A stretch of 64,000 nucleotides of DNA from the NCBI GenBank assembly GCA_015680685.1, contig MNCI01033523.1:126001-190000 (forward strand), written 5' to 3'. The first letter of the stretch is position 1; each line of letters opens with the position of its first letter. Shown here in pieces: positions 23,641-36,593 of this stretch. The DNA is from Gnetum montanum (Eukaryota > Streptophyta > Gnetopsida > Gnetales > Gnetaceae). The notes beneath the pieces are model-generated. The model did not search any database. It saw only the letters and a program-made list of their open reading frames with translations, and had not been told where the DNA came from. A program made the position numbers and the translations under genes.

Positions 23641-24484
23641 TATCTTAAGCTCTACTTAAGGTGTTTTTACTTAGAAACACACCCAATCACTCAAGGTTCC
23701 AACAAGCTTAAGAGATGCCTTCTCACAAGAAGTGCATCAACCTCGTAGGGATTATAATAGAAGAAAAGAAAGACCAAGGAGAGAATGAACTAGAATTTAC
23801 ATTTCTTACTTTATACATAATAAATACAATACACAAGTTAATTAAATGATCAAGAATAGAAGTACAAAGTATTTCAGTAAATGTATACAATGATGGGAAT
23901 ATTCACATGAATAGTGTTATCCATTTCCACAAAGATATTATCTCTTTTATATCCTTTTTTATAGCTTTGTGACCATTGGAGCTTGTACAATAACTAGTAA
24001 CATCTAGTTTGGACATCTCACACATGCTTGAGACTTCTTACTAACTTTATAATGCTTGCAGATGTGACATATCACTAAATTAAATGTTTTGGATGAGACA
24101 TCTCATTGAAATTTAAACATCTCACATGAGACATCTTACCTAGTATGTCTTAGCCTTACTTCAGAGACCTGGTATTTTACTAGGATGTCTTGCCTAACAC
24201 TTAAGCTTCTTAGTTAGGACTTCTTGTTGCAGAATGAGACATCTTAGTCAAATTCTAGTCAATCTCTTTACATCTTTCATCTTTGTGACTTCTTCCAAGT
24301 CCTTTCATTCCTTGTTGATCTTTTAGCACTTTATATTGTCCACTAACCTTCTAGGCTTTTCCTCATCATACATCTTCCTTATTCCTACAAAAAATTATAT
24401 GAACACTTTCCAATTTTCCATTTTCTAATGTTTTAAGATATCAAAATTTTAGCAACTTAGTCATTTGGAAGAGACATTATTAGG
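23641..24484. other. Intervening DNA with GAGACA-rich segment, no gene
   Basis: AT-rich DNA between family Z copies. Three GAGACA words at 24095, 24128 and 24236 and many gacatct words resemble the LTR segment at 41867-42072. Part of it (23780-24400) may be a remnant of such an LTR. No coding frame is seen. Confidence 0.4.
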
Positions 24485-26352
24485 AATGTGCTTTCTGATT
24501 TTACCTTGTTGCCATATCCATGTACATGTTCAGTGTTGGGTTTTGAAGTTATTCTTCATGTTTTCCTTGGCAATTGTACTTGTCACTATTTTCATGCATC
24601 ATTTTTTCATGATGGTTTAATACTTAATAATTTTAAATGATTTTTAGCATCATTGCAATCTAGTATGCCTTAATAGGTGCATCCTTGAGTCCATGATGAA
24701 AGCATCATTAGTACCACTTAAAAAACAATTGCTTGATCTAGAATCTAAGAGTCTCGTATGAAAGGTGGATTTGAAGGTTCTGCAGTTGCATCCCAAAATC
24801 ATAAGCAAGACATGCACAAGAATTATTAGTAAACAAAAATCAAAAAGAATATACCAAAGATCATCCATCAAGCTATAGATACCTTTAGTTCCATAAGTAC
24901 AAAAGGAAACTTTTCTTTCTATCCATTATTCCCTTCTCTCTCTCTCTTCTTAAGTGTTTATCTTGTAATGAGTCCTACATCAAAGTGTTTGTATAATTGT
25001 AATCCTCTACATTGACCTTGTCATGTGCCTAGTGATAGTCATTTTATCTTGAATATTAAAGCTATAGAACTAGCTTTAGCTATTCATGGGGAAATGATGA
25101 ATCATATAGTGGTAATTTATATGTCAATTGTAGGCCCTAGAGCCAAGGAAGTATTTTGCATGCCCTATGTTTATAGTCTACTCTATTTAGTTGAGGTTAC
25201 TAGTCATTGAAGATGCATCCTTAGCTCTTGTATATTTCATGCTTGATTCAAAGCCCTTCAGAATGATTTTGGCTTTATGCAAATGTCATTGGATCATTCT
25301 TATCTATTCCTTCATATTTTAACTCATTCTAGTAGGAAAGTTGTTGGTTGTACAAGATATGGATGGGCTAAATACCTTCTGCCAACATACCCCCTACCTA
25401 ACCATCCTTATCTACAATGTGACTCTGAGTAGCTATTATGACATTGATCAGCCTCCATTGATGTCTAGACACTAACAAATCCTCTTTGTTCCTGCTAGAA
25501 AATTATAAATATATGAGGAGATTTCTCACATAACAACTAGTTTTACTTAGTTATTTCATAGGCTAATAGCATGTATATAGTGTGAAATGCTTCTACTTCC
25601 TTTTGTAAGTTAATTTTCTTCCCTATTCTTCTGTGTTTTTAGTCATCACTTTCACAAGTGCAACTAGACTCTATCAAAGTGCTACCTTACATATGTAGCC
25701 TAGAACCATTTGGTTGATGTGGATTTCAGTATTTGCAAAGTAAATAAAGCTTATAGTTTTTCCTCATTTTTACTATTAATTCTTTAAATGTTTAAAATAC
25801 CAAAAACATCATAAAACCTTAAATTCCTAAAAATATTTATTTATTTCATATTTTCATAAGCTACAATGACTTAACCTTACCCAAGGAGGTTACAAATCTA
25901 CAACATGGTATTAGGCCATCGAGGTTGTAACTACGAGGCATTTTATTGGATTTTGTGTGAGGTGTTGTACCTATTCTTTCAGGCATTATGACGTGTGTGT
26001 GTATGCATGTGTGTGTGTGTGTGCACACACACACACACTTGAGCATTACCCTTATCCATAAGAGGAATTGTGATGCAAGTGCATTTAATTTTGTTTTTTT
26101 CTTTATAGTAATAAAATACATAAAAATTATAAAATATAAAAAATAAATATTTTATTTTCATTTTCTCTTCATGGTTACATGAAAATGAATTGTATCATAT
26201 GTATTATAATATATTTTATACTTTTTAAACACAATGACATACATAAGTCTTCTTGGAAATCCCTCAACATGATTTTCAAAGCTTATAAATAGATTGCACT
26301 AGGATTTAAATGATATATCCCTTAGTCCAAAACTGGTGGAACCCCTATCAAC
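24485..26352 (+). mobile_element. LTR-like repeat family Z, copy A2, with PBS-like site and leader
   Basis: The whole stretch matches copy B on the other strand (45180-47128), so it is one unit: an LTR-like part to 25905, then TGGTATTAGGCCATCGAGG at 25906-25924, like a tRNA-iMet PBS, then a leader of about 430 bp. TATAAATA is at 25504-25511. At 25989-26038 it contains (GT)n followed by (CA)n. The protease of the host element resumes right after 26352. The simplest reading is an LTR plus leader of a truncated retrotransposon inserted in the gag-protease region. Confidence 0.55.
25989..26038. repeat. (GT)n-(CA)n self-complementary microsatellite
   Basis: gtgtgtgtgt, then gcatgt, (gt)n and directly (ca)n. 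The central part is a perfect inverted repeat able to form a hairpin. Copy B of the same family has only a short, irregular gt stretch here, so the tract grew after the copies split. Confidence 0.8.
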
Positions 26353-26550
26353 TCCTAAAATAGAGGAAATTTACGAATTAAATCCTCATGCATTCATGAA
26401 AAATGTGAATAGATTAAACCATCCTACTAGAAAATTATTAATTTGGATTGGGACTAGATGTTTTCTTAGTGAGGAATGGATTCATATTTTATTTGATGGA
26501 GGAGCCCAAGAAAACTTATTTCATCTAGGGAAATTACTATATTTGGTTTG
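26353..26550 (+). pseudogene. pro: Gypsy protease fragment
   Basis: The frame reads a basic stretch and then HILFDGGAQENLF at 26488-26526, the retroelement protease active-site loop (family pattern L-I-D-(S/G)-G-A-x-x-N-F). The hydrophobic flap and C-terminal half are lost in stops. This is the region between gag and RT of the chromovirus-like element. Confidence 0.6.
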
Positions 26551-28330
26551 ATAATTAATCATTATGAAAAATCTTACAAGATACATTGGTTGTCTAGAGA
26601 TTTCTCTTAAGTGAGGGAACAATATGTTTTAAAATCTAAAATTAAAAGTTTTTATGATGTTTTGAAATGTGATGTACTTCTAATTAATTACATTGATGTA
26701 ATTTTTTATAGACCTTGGAATTTTAACACTAGTGCTCAATTTTATGTGACAAGAAATATATGGAGTATAGCTAGATCTGATGAAATCCATGAATTGATTT
26801 CTATTACTGCTGAATAATTGAGGCAACAAAGCTAACATAATGTTTCCTTAATCCTTCTAGGAGAGAGAATATATTAAGAAATATGACAAAACTAGTTTTG
26901 GTTTTGTTATATCAATTGTCACTACTAACTGTGGTGATGTATAAGTAAAACTTCTAATAGGTATGCTAGTCTTGAAGGAGTAATTTCCAAAGGTGTAAAA
27001 GGGGAAATTGGATGGATTATAACTAATGAGAAATGTATAATACTAAATTGATTTCATCCCTAGTGCTACCATTCCAAATAAGAGAGCATATTGGATGACA
27101 CTAAATCAATGAGAAGAATTACAAAGGCAAGTAAATGAGTTACTTACTTATGTTGTTCCAATAGTTCTTGTATTAAAGAAGGATAGTGATGAATAAAGCA
27201 TATGCATTGATTCTAGGATAGCAAACAAGATAATAGTGAGGTATAGGTTTTTAATTTCAAGGAACTATAATAACCTTAATGTTCTTTTTAATGTAGATAT
27301 TTTTAGTAAAATTTATTTGAAGAGTGATTAACATCAAATTTAAATTAAGCCTAGTAATGAATGGAATATAGCTTTCAAAATACCTAGTGGATTGTTTGAG
27401 TGGCTAGTGATGCCATTTAAGCTCACGAATGCACCTACTACATTGATGAGGTTGATGCATGATGTACAAAAAGATTTTATTCATAAGTATTATATTATAT
27501 TTCTTGATAATATTTTCATATATAGCTCTAATAAGAAGCACCTAGATCATTTTAGGAGAGTATGTCTTATAATTGAGGAGGTACATTTGATGATCAATAT
27601 GAAGAAAAGTCATTTCCTTAAAAGTGGAATTACATACCTAGGACATGTGGTTTTAAAAAACTAAATTTAAATGAAATATACCAAGGTGAGGACTATTAGA
27701 GAATATCCAACTTCTAAGAATGTTTAGGAAATAAGATTATTTCTTAGTTTAGTAGGTTTTTATTGAAGTTTCATCAAAAATTTCAGTGATATTTCTTAGC
27801 TGATGTTTGCTTTGGTAAAGAAAAATAAATACTTTTGATGAAAAGATAAAACATAAAGGAGATTTGGCTTATTAAAAGAAAAATTAACTAGTAAACTAGT
27901 GCTTGAAATTCCATACTTTTAGAAGTTCTTTCAAGTGGAGGTGGATGCAAGTGAACTTACCATTAGTGGATTACTTTCACAAGAAGGTAGGCTTATTACT
28001 TTCTTTTCCAAAAAGTTGAATGAGTCCAAATAAAAATATAGCATATATGAGGAGATTTATGTTATTCTTTAAGGAATCAAGCATTAGAGACATTACTTAT
28101 TATCCAAGAAGTTCACTTTCATGACAAACCATAAAGAACTTTAGTTTTAAAATTTTCAAAAGAAATTAAGTACTAAGCACATGAAGTAGATTGCATAGTT
28201 ATAGAAGTTCAATTTTGTGCTCAAGAGAAAAGTCGAAAATCCAATGTAGTGGAGAATGCATTATCTAGGGCACATGTGGTGAATTTCAACATGCCTCATG
28301 TGAAATAAATGGATGATTTTGCTATTTTCT
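26551..28330 (+). pseudogene. pol: Gypsy reverse transcriptase and RNase H (broken)
   Basis: RT is clearest at 27392-27664: FEWLVMPF, LTNAPTT, then FLDNIFIYS, where the catalytic FLDD has become FLDN, then KKSHFLKSGITYLGHVV. Earlier RT blocks at 27100-27380 are scattered over frames. The connection and RNase H cover about 27680-28300. There are many stops. RT would have copied the RNA into DNA; the lost second Asp alone would inactivate it. Confidence 0.8.
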
Positions 28331-28389
28331 ATGAGCATGATTGTGATTTTGGATAGGTGTGAAAAACTTCAATGAACCACTTTAAGTAG

Positions 28390-28536
28390 GATAGAACAAT
28401 GGAGGGACTATCACATTCAAGATGAACTTGTATTCAAAAGTAAAAAGGCATATATTCCTAATTATGCTTTTAGGAAAAATATTTTGTTTGAAAAGCATTA
28501 TAGTAGCATGGTAGATCATATGGGTAATAATAAAAC
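28390..28536 (+). pseudogene. pol: Gypsy integrase, N-terminal piece
   Basis: The frame reads WRDYHIQDELVFKSKKAYIP, then EKHYSSMVDHMGNNKT, which corresponds to the start of the zinc-binding domain with two His. The sequence stops at the Athila-like insertion and continues at 40552 in a matching position. Confidence 0.8.
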
Positions 28537-28541
28537 ATTGG
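28537..28541 (+). repeat. Target-site duplication ATTGG, left copy
   Basis: ATTGG directly before the LTR start TGATGG. The same five bases follow the right LTR at 40547-40551. A 5-bp duplication is the rule for gypsy elements. Confidence 0.9.
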
Positions 28542-29442
28542 TGATGGATCATGGTTGGCTACGTTGATGAAGCCTTGTTTATGTGACCCCATCAACTAGG
28601 TCCCATCAACACATCATTTGCTACGTTGATGTAGCCCCTTTAATGTAGGGTCTATTATTTTTGCTATAAATACATGCTCACCAGCTACATTTATGGCATC
28701 TGATAGATAGTAGTAGCCAAACTCTTATAGTTTGTTCATTTGAAAGTGAGAATATTTCTCCTGAGTGCCCACAATAGGATTCATTGAGTGTATGGATCTT
28801 TATTCAACCATTGTTGTACTTGAGCACAACAGTGTATATGGAAATAAAGATGAGCTTCATGATAAACCTGGTAGCATTTTAAATAGTTTAGATATTTATT
28901 TATGCATTTAATTCTTTTAGTTAATTATTTAATATTTTTCAATAATTAAGCTAATTAAGCGAGATAAGCTAGATAGATTAAACACATAGGTATGATTGCT
29001 TCAAGCGTAACATGCATCCACTTTGCAATCCCAATAACAGTATTTCTTGGTGCGTCTAGTGGCATAGTGCTTGGTAACCCAGCAATGGAGACATGGGTTC
29101 AGCATGTGTATGGAAAGTGAGACCAAATGCTTATGTTAGCATTAGTTAGATATTAGTTAGTTAGATAATTTAGATTAATCATTAAATTTCTTTATCTCTC
29201 TCTTCAAAGCATAAAAAAACATAAAATATAAAATGATAAAAATCATATCCCTTGATTTTACTTAACCATACCTTTGTACATCACAAGTGTAATTAGGAAG
29301 ACAATGAATGACCTTAGGGCAAGGCTCACTACCTAGAAGACTAGTTCATCAAAAACTATAAAGTCAATAGAATTCAACCAGATCATGCATGAATGCTTTG
29401 TGATTTGTATGGTTGGGCATAGGGGCACCTCACCACTCATCA
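28542..29442 (+). mobile_element. 5' LTR of the Athila-like element
   Basis: TGATGGATC...CTCATCA, 901 bp. TATAAATA lies at 28665-28672. It matches the 3' LTR along its length, for example catctgatagatagtagtag at 28698-28717 and 39806-39825. It is about 33 bp longer than the 3' LTR, mostly through extra sequence near its start. Confidence 0.9.
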
Positions 29443-29443
29443 T

Positions 29444-29461
29444 TAGCACCATTACTAGGGA
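29444..29461 (+). other. Primer binding site, Athila type (decayed)
   Basis: TAGCACCATTACTAGGGA, one base after the LTR end. The usual Athila PBS is TGGCGCCGTTGCCGGGGA (tRNA-Asp type, from memory of the family). All differences are transitions, most of them G to A, several at CpG. Confidence 0.75.
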
Positions 29462-29699
29462 CTTTGTTTCTTGAATGTAGGCTATCTAGGATTAGTGACC
29501 ATTATTAATATCATTGGATGAACTCAAGGTCAACATCACTCTCACATAACATATAACTACTAAGCACACTAATAATTTTACGTATTTTGCAACATGTCTT
29601 CTTTCCATAGGCATGATGACGTCAAACCATTAGTCCCACAACAGTGCAAAGTTTTATATACTCATCTAGATAAGTATGTACTGCACTTCACCTTCATCC

Positions 29700-31900
29700 T
29701 ACACCAAGATGAGTAGTTGTGATGGTGTGACATGGAGGGCAACATCGTATTGCTCCTCGATCTATCTATGTCAGGGATGTTCTTTCAAGCTATTAAAAAG
29801 TTAGGCATCCCATATATTCATGAAGATTACATTATGAATCGTTATGATACTTGAGACTACCATCCCACTGAAACACAATTTAGGAGAGATCGACACCATG
29901 CAAAGCACCATGAGATTACAAGGTGAAACACTTCACCAATCCTTTATTCTTGCTAAACTAAGATGACAATGCAAATCCTTCCCCTGAGGATTTCCAACAT
30001 GAAGATTCTCCACCCTCTATTGTTAGTGATGAGGTGTTACCTTGAACTTGCAAGCAACTATTCATAGATCAAGTTTAGGAAAAAATGATAGTCAAGGCAA
30101 GGACTTGCATAAACATCACAATGGCAAAGGATCTAAGGATGGTGGTCATAATGAGAGAAAAGGTGGTAGTGGATACCATGATGGTGATGGAATTCCACCT
30201 TCCTCTTCATCCTCTTTATCTAATTCCAAACATTTCTCTCCATCATCTAGTTCTAATAGAAGCCACTAGAGAAATAATCATGATGAAGGTAATCATTGGG
30301 ACAACAATGATCATAGAGCCTGCCAAGGACATCAAGGTAATAGAGGAAATCATCAAAGAAAACACAAGAATAATGATGATGAACCTCTATTCATGAATAT
30401 AAGTATGCTAAACATTGTAGAGCTAGTAAAGATCCCAACTGGGATTATGAAAAATAGTCAGATCAAGTTCCTAGACATGAAAAATATCCCAAGATTTGAG
30501 TGGGGATACAATTATAATGCACAAACACATCTACAAGCTTTCCATGATGGTTGTGCCTTACAAAACATTGAAAATGATTTGCAGAAACTCAAGCTCTTCC
30601 TTAGGACACTCATCAAGAAAGCTAAAAGCTAGTACTAATCCTTGTAGCCAAAATCCATTCATGAATGGAGTACCATGTTAGAACTATTTAATGATAAATA
30701 CTTAGCATACTCCAGAGTGTCTAACCTAAGAAAGCAAATCCAGGGCTAGAAACAAGAAACACAATGGATGCCACCATGGGTAGATATTATTTACTCTTAC
30801 ATCAATGCCCTAGCCATGATTATTCTCAAAGGGAATAGCTCCACCACATCATAGATGGGCTTATAGCAAAATCTAGAAGAACTCTTGGGGTTTATGCCCA
30901 AGGGAGACTATTTGAATTAAGAGCTCATCAAATCTAAAGGCTTATAAAGTAGGTAGTAAAAGAAGAAGTTGAGTTGCTAAAAAAGGGAAAGTGTAGAAGA
31001 GTATAATAGGAACCTTTCCATAAGAAAAAGGGAGGTCTAATTTTGTGAAGAGAGGTCACCACTCGATGAAGTGGTGAACAAGAAAACTTCGCCTATTTAA
31101 AAATTTGTTTATGATATTTTGGCAAAGGTTGATAAATTATGGGACTCTTTAGATGAAAAGTTCTGAACTACTATAAAAAGTTTTGAGGCATCCAAAGAAC
31201 AAGATAGTGATCATGACCATACGAGGCAAAAAGAAGCTGAGCGTGCCTACTAAAGAGGTAGGCCCAAGGCTACCATAGTAAAAGAAGTTGTGGAGATAGA
31301 CTTTAAAGATGATACTAGTTATAACATTTGTCAATATGAACATCTGAAGGTATGTTTCCCTATAGTGTCACACTTACAAGAACCTGGGATGTACACATTC
31401 AATCCTTGACTACCACATAGGTAAACACCCAAATGATTAACTTATCCTCAAAGAAATCCAAGGGAGTTCCACTAGCAAAAACAAGCTTATTATCCAAGTG
31501 GAGCTACACCACAACCATATGAGAAATACCAATAGTTACACCAACCACAATCATGGGAAATGCCACTTCCAAGGTAGCAATACCCCTATAAGAAACTAGA
31601 TCCATACAAGTACTATGTTCAGAAACCTATTTCTAAAATAAGTTTTGCAAGCCATGCCTCATTTTAGCATCACTATTATCCTCCATAGTACCATCAAACA
31701 CATTCACTATCTACTCGAGGAGAGAACCCATATCCATACCCTCCACATTTATCTACACACATCCCTCTGCCGTCAACCTAGTTAGCTCTTGCCCCATCCA
31801 AGCAAGGAGAAATTCCTCCAAAACTGTAGTAATGAAATGCTATAAGGGTTGTACAACTAGCTTTTCCAGCAACTGGTTTGGATAATCGATCTAGGAACCA
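29700..31900 (+). pseudogene. gag: Athila-like gag (broken)
   Basis: One frame can be followed from 30042 to about 30860 with few stops: a Ser/His/Gly-rich stretch (30042-30270), then a capsid block with FLRTLIKKAKS at 30596-30628, PKSIHEW and LELFNDKYL at about 30680-30710. This is the retrotransposon gag pattern (L...A..W...I..W..L...F...Y). The stops at 30630 (TAG for Trp), 30636 (TAA for Gln) and 30648 (TAG for Gln) are transition changes. The part after 30900 is scattered over frames. Confidence 0.7.
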
Positions 31901-32179
31901 ACCATTTTTTTCAATCCAACAGTCCTCCCAAACCCTCACAACCTAATGTAGTTGGTTTCTCCCCAACACCCTTATCCTTTGCATCAAACACCTTTGAATG
32001 CCCTTCAAGTCAAACACTGCCTCAAATCCACACTATGATGTTAACTCATGCTATTTCTGATTAGATCAAGGTTAGCAATCTTCCCACAAATAGATCTAGC
32101 TTGAAAAGCCCACTCATTTACTTGTAGATTTAGCTTGAAAGGCTCATCTTGATTCTAGTTCCAGTGTCAATCTCATCTT

Positions 32180-32460
32180 TCATGACATGTACAAGGCATG
32201 GAACCTACCACCTCTCAAGAAGAGCAACATCTGTTTAGAATTGAAAAATCAATCAACTAACGTCCCTTTGGAGTTAGTAGGAGACATTGTGACCACAGTT
32301 ATTAGGTCATCCTATCCTATCAATTTTTTGGTGATCAAGGTTAAAAACTACAAAGGTAACTTCACCATAATTATGGGATGAGCATGGTTAAGCATAGTTG
32401 ATGCACATATGTGCATAAGGAATCTCTCCTTGGAAGTCTCCAAGGAAAATTAATTTGAAA
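32180..32460 (+). pseudogene. pro: Athila-like protease (broken)
   Basis: The frame at 32187-32381 reads a K-S-N-I start, STNVPLELVGDIV, FLVIKVKN and NFTIIMG, then a stop and AWLSIVDA. This is the C-terminal protease block (family ILGRPWLA-x-x-DA), with Arg lost to a stop. The N-terminal active-site Asp is not found in this frame. Confidence 0.7.
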
Positions 32461-32669
32461 GGCTAGAAAAGAAGCATATTCCATGCATTATATACAACGA
32501 TAATGGGTGCAATTGCATGCAAAAGATTTTTTCCATCAAAAGTACATACATTAAAGCATGTAATTAGTGTGCACAAGAAATAGATATTCAAAGGTGTCTA
32601 TACATAGTAGCCACAAAATAGGAAGACACCCAATGGCTAACAACTAACTTAGATAGTAGCACATTATGT

Positions 32670-33640
32670 ATGGAACCAACTAAAAGCCTAACATGTGCTT
32701 ATTTTAAAAGCATGAATGAACCTAAGCAAGTTCATCAACAACTCTCTAATAATGAAAATGATTATACCTATTGGGAAGAGTTGGAAATATGTAATAACTT
32801 CAAGAAATTTCCCCTAGAGTTGAAAACTCTACCAACTAGCATGGAATATGCATTCTTAAACAATGGTAAGATAATTATAGTCAATGCCAAACTTTCTCTT
32901 GAACAAAAAAGATGTTGTTGAAGGTGGTGAACAAATGGCCAAAAACCTTTGCTTGGTCATATTCCAATCTTATTGGAATCAATCCAAGGATATGCCAGCA
33001 TCACATTTACACTAACTTCACAATGAAGCCAAGAAAAAAACCATAGAGATGGCTAAACACCAAATTGAAGCAAATCATCAAGGAGGAAATAAAGAAACTC
33101 CTCAAGGCAAGGTTATCTATCCCATCATGGGTAGTGAGTGGGTTAGGCCACTTGAAATTATGCCAAATAATGGTGGTTATTTTAATTTTTTGCATATTGT
33201 AAGATGTCATTCAGTCTATGCAATGCCCCTACAACATTTCAACACCTGGTCCTTAGTATTTTCCAATAGCAGATTAGTAGCAAAGTAGAAGTCTTCATTA
33301 ATGACTTTTCTACCTATGGGATAAACATTTGAGCAATCCTTGAATCACTTTGAGTAGGTTCTGAAAAGATGTATTGAAAAAAACCTTAGGTTGAATTGGT
33401 AGAAAAGCCATCTAATGGTCCAAGAAGGCATAGTATTAGGACATCGAATTTCACAAAAAGGGATTGGGGTAGATCCAAAGAATATAAGGGTCATCCAAGG
33501 AATAACATACCAACTAGAGATAGTTAAAGATGTTTGATCATTCCTTGGACATACTAGATATTATTGATGATTCATAGAGAATTTCTCTAAGATCACAAAG
33601 CTGTTAGTTGAGCTTACGAAGAAAGATGCTTTGTTCATCT
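32670..33640 (+). pseudogene. pol: Athila-like reverse transcriptase, internally deleted
   Basis: The linker (LKTLPTSMEYAFL at 32818-32856) and the RT start KVIYPIMGSEWVRPLEIMP at 33110-33166 are clear, followed by NNGG. The sequence then jumps to the block CNAPTTFQ in decayed form (33218-33240), losing about 100 residues that include the first catalytic Asp. The catalytic YMDD equivalent at about 33290-33303 reads INDF, with Asp to Asn. Then come the LNW-KSHLMVQEGIVLGH block (33391-33440) and GIGVDPKNI at 33460. Such an RT could not work. Confidence 0.8.
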
Positions 33641-34060
33641 GGACCAAGGAGTGCAAACATGCATTTCAATAATTGAAAGAAAAAATTATAGAAACTCCAA
33701 TTCTACAGGTACCAAACTAGTTCAAACCATTTCACATAATGACAAATTCATCTAATTATTCTTTGTAAGTAGTGCTTGCATCAGTGAAAGCATTCTAGGT
33801 GCATAGCTGAATTACACCACCAAAGAGAAATAATTAATGGCAATGGTGTATGCTCTTGAAAAATTTAGGCACTATGTGCTTGGTTTTGAAGTATTTATGC
33901 ACACAGACCATATTGTCATCTACTTCCTAATGAACAAGCCAACGATGAGCCCTCATATCATACAGTGGCTCATGATCTTGTAGGAATTTGATCTCACAAT
34001 GGTAGATAGGAAGGGAACCGAGAATGTGGTCAACAACCTACAATATAAATCTTAATCTAA
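33641..34060 (+). pseudogene. pol: Athila-like RNase H (broken)
   Basis: Blocks in order: FIWTKECKHAF at about 33638-33670, then the RNase H end with AMVYALEKFRHYVLGFEVF at 33841-33897, HTDHIVIYFLMNKPT, IQWLM and EFDLTMVDRKGTENVVNNL at 33985-34041. This is the gypsy RNase H pattern. Stops interrupt it at several places. Confidence 0.75.
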
Positions 34061-34410
34061 TTCTAGCATAGAAAGAAAGACTAATCAGCCTCAATGTGCT
34101 AGATGAAAATTAATTAGTGGTCCTATCTTTGAATGAGATGCACAAGGCATTTAACAAGTAATGACATGACCTCAAAATACGAAAAGTGAAATTTCAACCG
34201 AGAGATAAGGTTCTCTACTAGAACCCCACACATGTACCCTAGAAGACAAAGTTTCAAATGTTGTGGGACCTTATACAATTGATCAAACCTTCCTCTCTAG
34301 GGCCATGTTAATCTACAAGCCTGAGAATCCAAATAAAAAGTAGTTGGTCAACATCCAACAAGTGAAACCTTTCTTAGAACTACGACAAGCTAATACAACT
34401 ACCACCTTAA
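34061..34410 (+). pseudogene. pol: Athila-like integrase, only the C-terminal part
   Basis: After RNase H the sequence jumps to the end of integrase: KVKFQPRDKVLY at about 34178-34212, followed by the decayed DLIQL and SSLGPC region and the end with NPNKK and LVNIQQVKPF. The zinc finger and the DDE core are absent, which shows a deletion of about 1 kb. Confidence 0.6.
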
Positions 34411-36008
34411 TGAATGAAAAACCACATTTAATTTTTTGGACCTCCTCCTTCCAACTTAGTCATGGGGGTGATGGCCATCCATGCTAACCATCCATATGGC
34501 TCCTCAATTTTTCACTTTTTTTTACACATTTTTTTGTTATACTTTGTTGATTTTTACCTTTTTCTTTGGTTTTTGGTTCTATTGGTTTTCTAAATTTTTT
34601 ATTTTACAACATCACTAGTATGTTTTATCTTTCTTGAACATTTTATAATTTTTTGTTTCTATATTTTACTTTATTGTATTTCTGTGTGTCACTTTTCATT
34701 ATTTTTGCTAATAAAAGTGTTTTATTACTGTAGGACACAATGCCACTATTACTATTTACTAATGATGGTTTGTGATTAATGTTGTGATTGTTAATGTATG
34801 GTTTCTATTTTTGAATTTTAATGTTTGATGATTATGACATGGTTTATTTTTCATGGAATAGGCTATGAGTCCACATCATCCACCCATCCAACAAACTCTA
34901 TGGTTTTTTTATTCTAGAAGTTTGAGGTCCTTTCCACTAAAGAAACTTTTAATCAATTGATGACCTTGGTAGTTTCTAGAATTAGAGAGGATTCAAATAT
35001 TTGTATAGGGTGTGACTTAAAGGGGACTCAATACTCTTTGTAATCTTCTACTTACTTGAGTGCTTGAGTGTTTTTCATGAACTTCTTACCATTCCATTCC
35101 AACAACTAATAGGAAGTCAAATAAAGTCTTTGCATGGTGTGGTTCCCATTCAAAATTTCAAAAAAAAAACAATTGGTTTGAATTCAAAGCACATCCCTTG
35201 GACAAATAAATGGACTACAAGCACTGGTTATGGAACTAGAAATACATGCACCCAAGCCTGAAGGTCCCCTCTAAGAAAGGTCATTTCTTACTTTCTACTT
35301 TTTTCTTCTTCTCTTTTTGGAATGGTGGTTATTTTATGAGAGTACTTTTCCATCTCAAGGGGGTTGATTGGCTTGGTAGTGGTGATGCAAAGTCACTGAA
35401 AGAGGTTGGTTTTGGTCTGGACTAAGGATGGATCTTCTCAAGTCATTTTAAACACAACCTTCACAAGGGACTTCTTATGACCTTAATTCAGGATTCCATT
35501 CCACCTTCTCAATCATCCATCTATGCTGCCATAACTTACCTCACTACTAGGTTCTATGTTATTCTTGATGTATTAGTTTGACATGATGGAATTCTTTCAT
35601 ATATTCTACAAGTTGGTCCTTAACTTTTCATGACCATTAATTGACTCTAGGGTCCACAGACTCCTTAGTTGAGGTTATGCAAGGGTAAAAAGGACATGTG
35701 TCTACTATGGGGACGATCCACTTACATATCTTTTGGCTTTGTTAGTTAAGTTCCTTACTTTAGACATTACTAAAATTCTATCTTTTGCATATTCCATTGT
35801 GTATCACACAAAGTGCTACTTATACTTCCATACTATTCATTTTCTGAACTATTGTATCAACTTTGTTAATTTTCTAAACTCCAATACCCTATTTTACTAT
35901 TTTTATCATGTTCATGGATTTTTGGGCTTCCACTTGACCCCAATTTCAATCAAAAACTTCTTATATTTTGAAAGTTTGACCAAAGTTAATGGAAGTCTAT
36001 GGTGGTCA
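34411..36008. other. Long spacer between pol and third ORF, no gene seen
   Basis: AT-rich DNA with T-rich stretches (34500-34720). Short frames occur on the + strand but show no conserved blocks. Long non-coding spacers here are usual in Athila elements. Confidence 0.5.
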
Positions 36009-36130
36009 ATAGCTACATTGATGAGGCCTTATCGATGCAGCTGACTCCATTGATGAGGCCCTATCAATGTAGCTAAATTCATCAATAAGGCCCTATTGAT
36101 GCAACTAACCCCATCGATGAGGCCCCATGA
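36009..36130 (+). repeat. Minisatellite of about 32 bp with LTR-start motif
   Basis: Four units of about 32 bp with the core attgatgaggccctatc. The same words (gctacgttgatgaagcc, gctacgttgatgtagcc, ctacattgatgcagcc) are at the start of both LTRs of this element at 28556-28640 and 39727-39745. Confidence 0.7.
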
Positions 36131-36593
36131 AGGCATGTCAAAAACTCTATATATATCATTGCATACTTTGCAATTTCTTAACATTTGCTTCATAACACGA
36201 GGGGAGTTTTTGCCATTTTTTAGTGCCCATAACTTCCTAACTGTTTGTCCAAATCAGTCCATTATTTGATCCTACAACTATGAGAAGTAAGCTCTTCATC
36301 ATGGGGACCACAAACCTTAAGGTTTTTGATGAAATTTTTTGGAAATTTTTCCAACTTTCCCAAAGGGTTAACAAATATAATGATATGAAACCATCAAATT
36401 TTAAGAGTTAACCATTCCAACACCCTCCAAAATGACTTGTTAACACTAAAAAATAAATAAAATAATGATTAAAATTAGTTAAATTAGCCATAATCACAAG
36501 TTAACCAAGTGTAACTATCCTAAGAAGATAAGGTATTCTAATTATTTCATGTTACATAACAATTGCTAAAATATGGTTATTTTGTGATTATAG

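Noticed and set aside
25979-26161. - strand frames with Thr-His repeats
   Set aside because: These are translations of the (GT)n(CA)n microsatellite.
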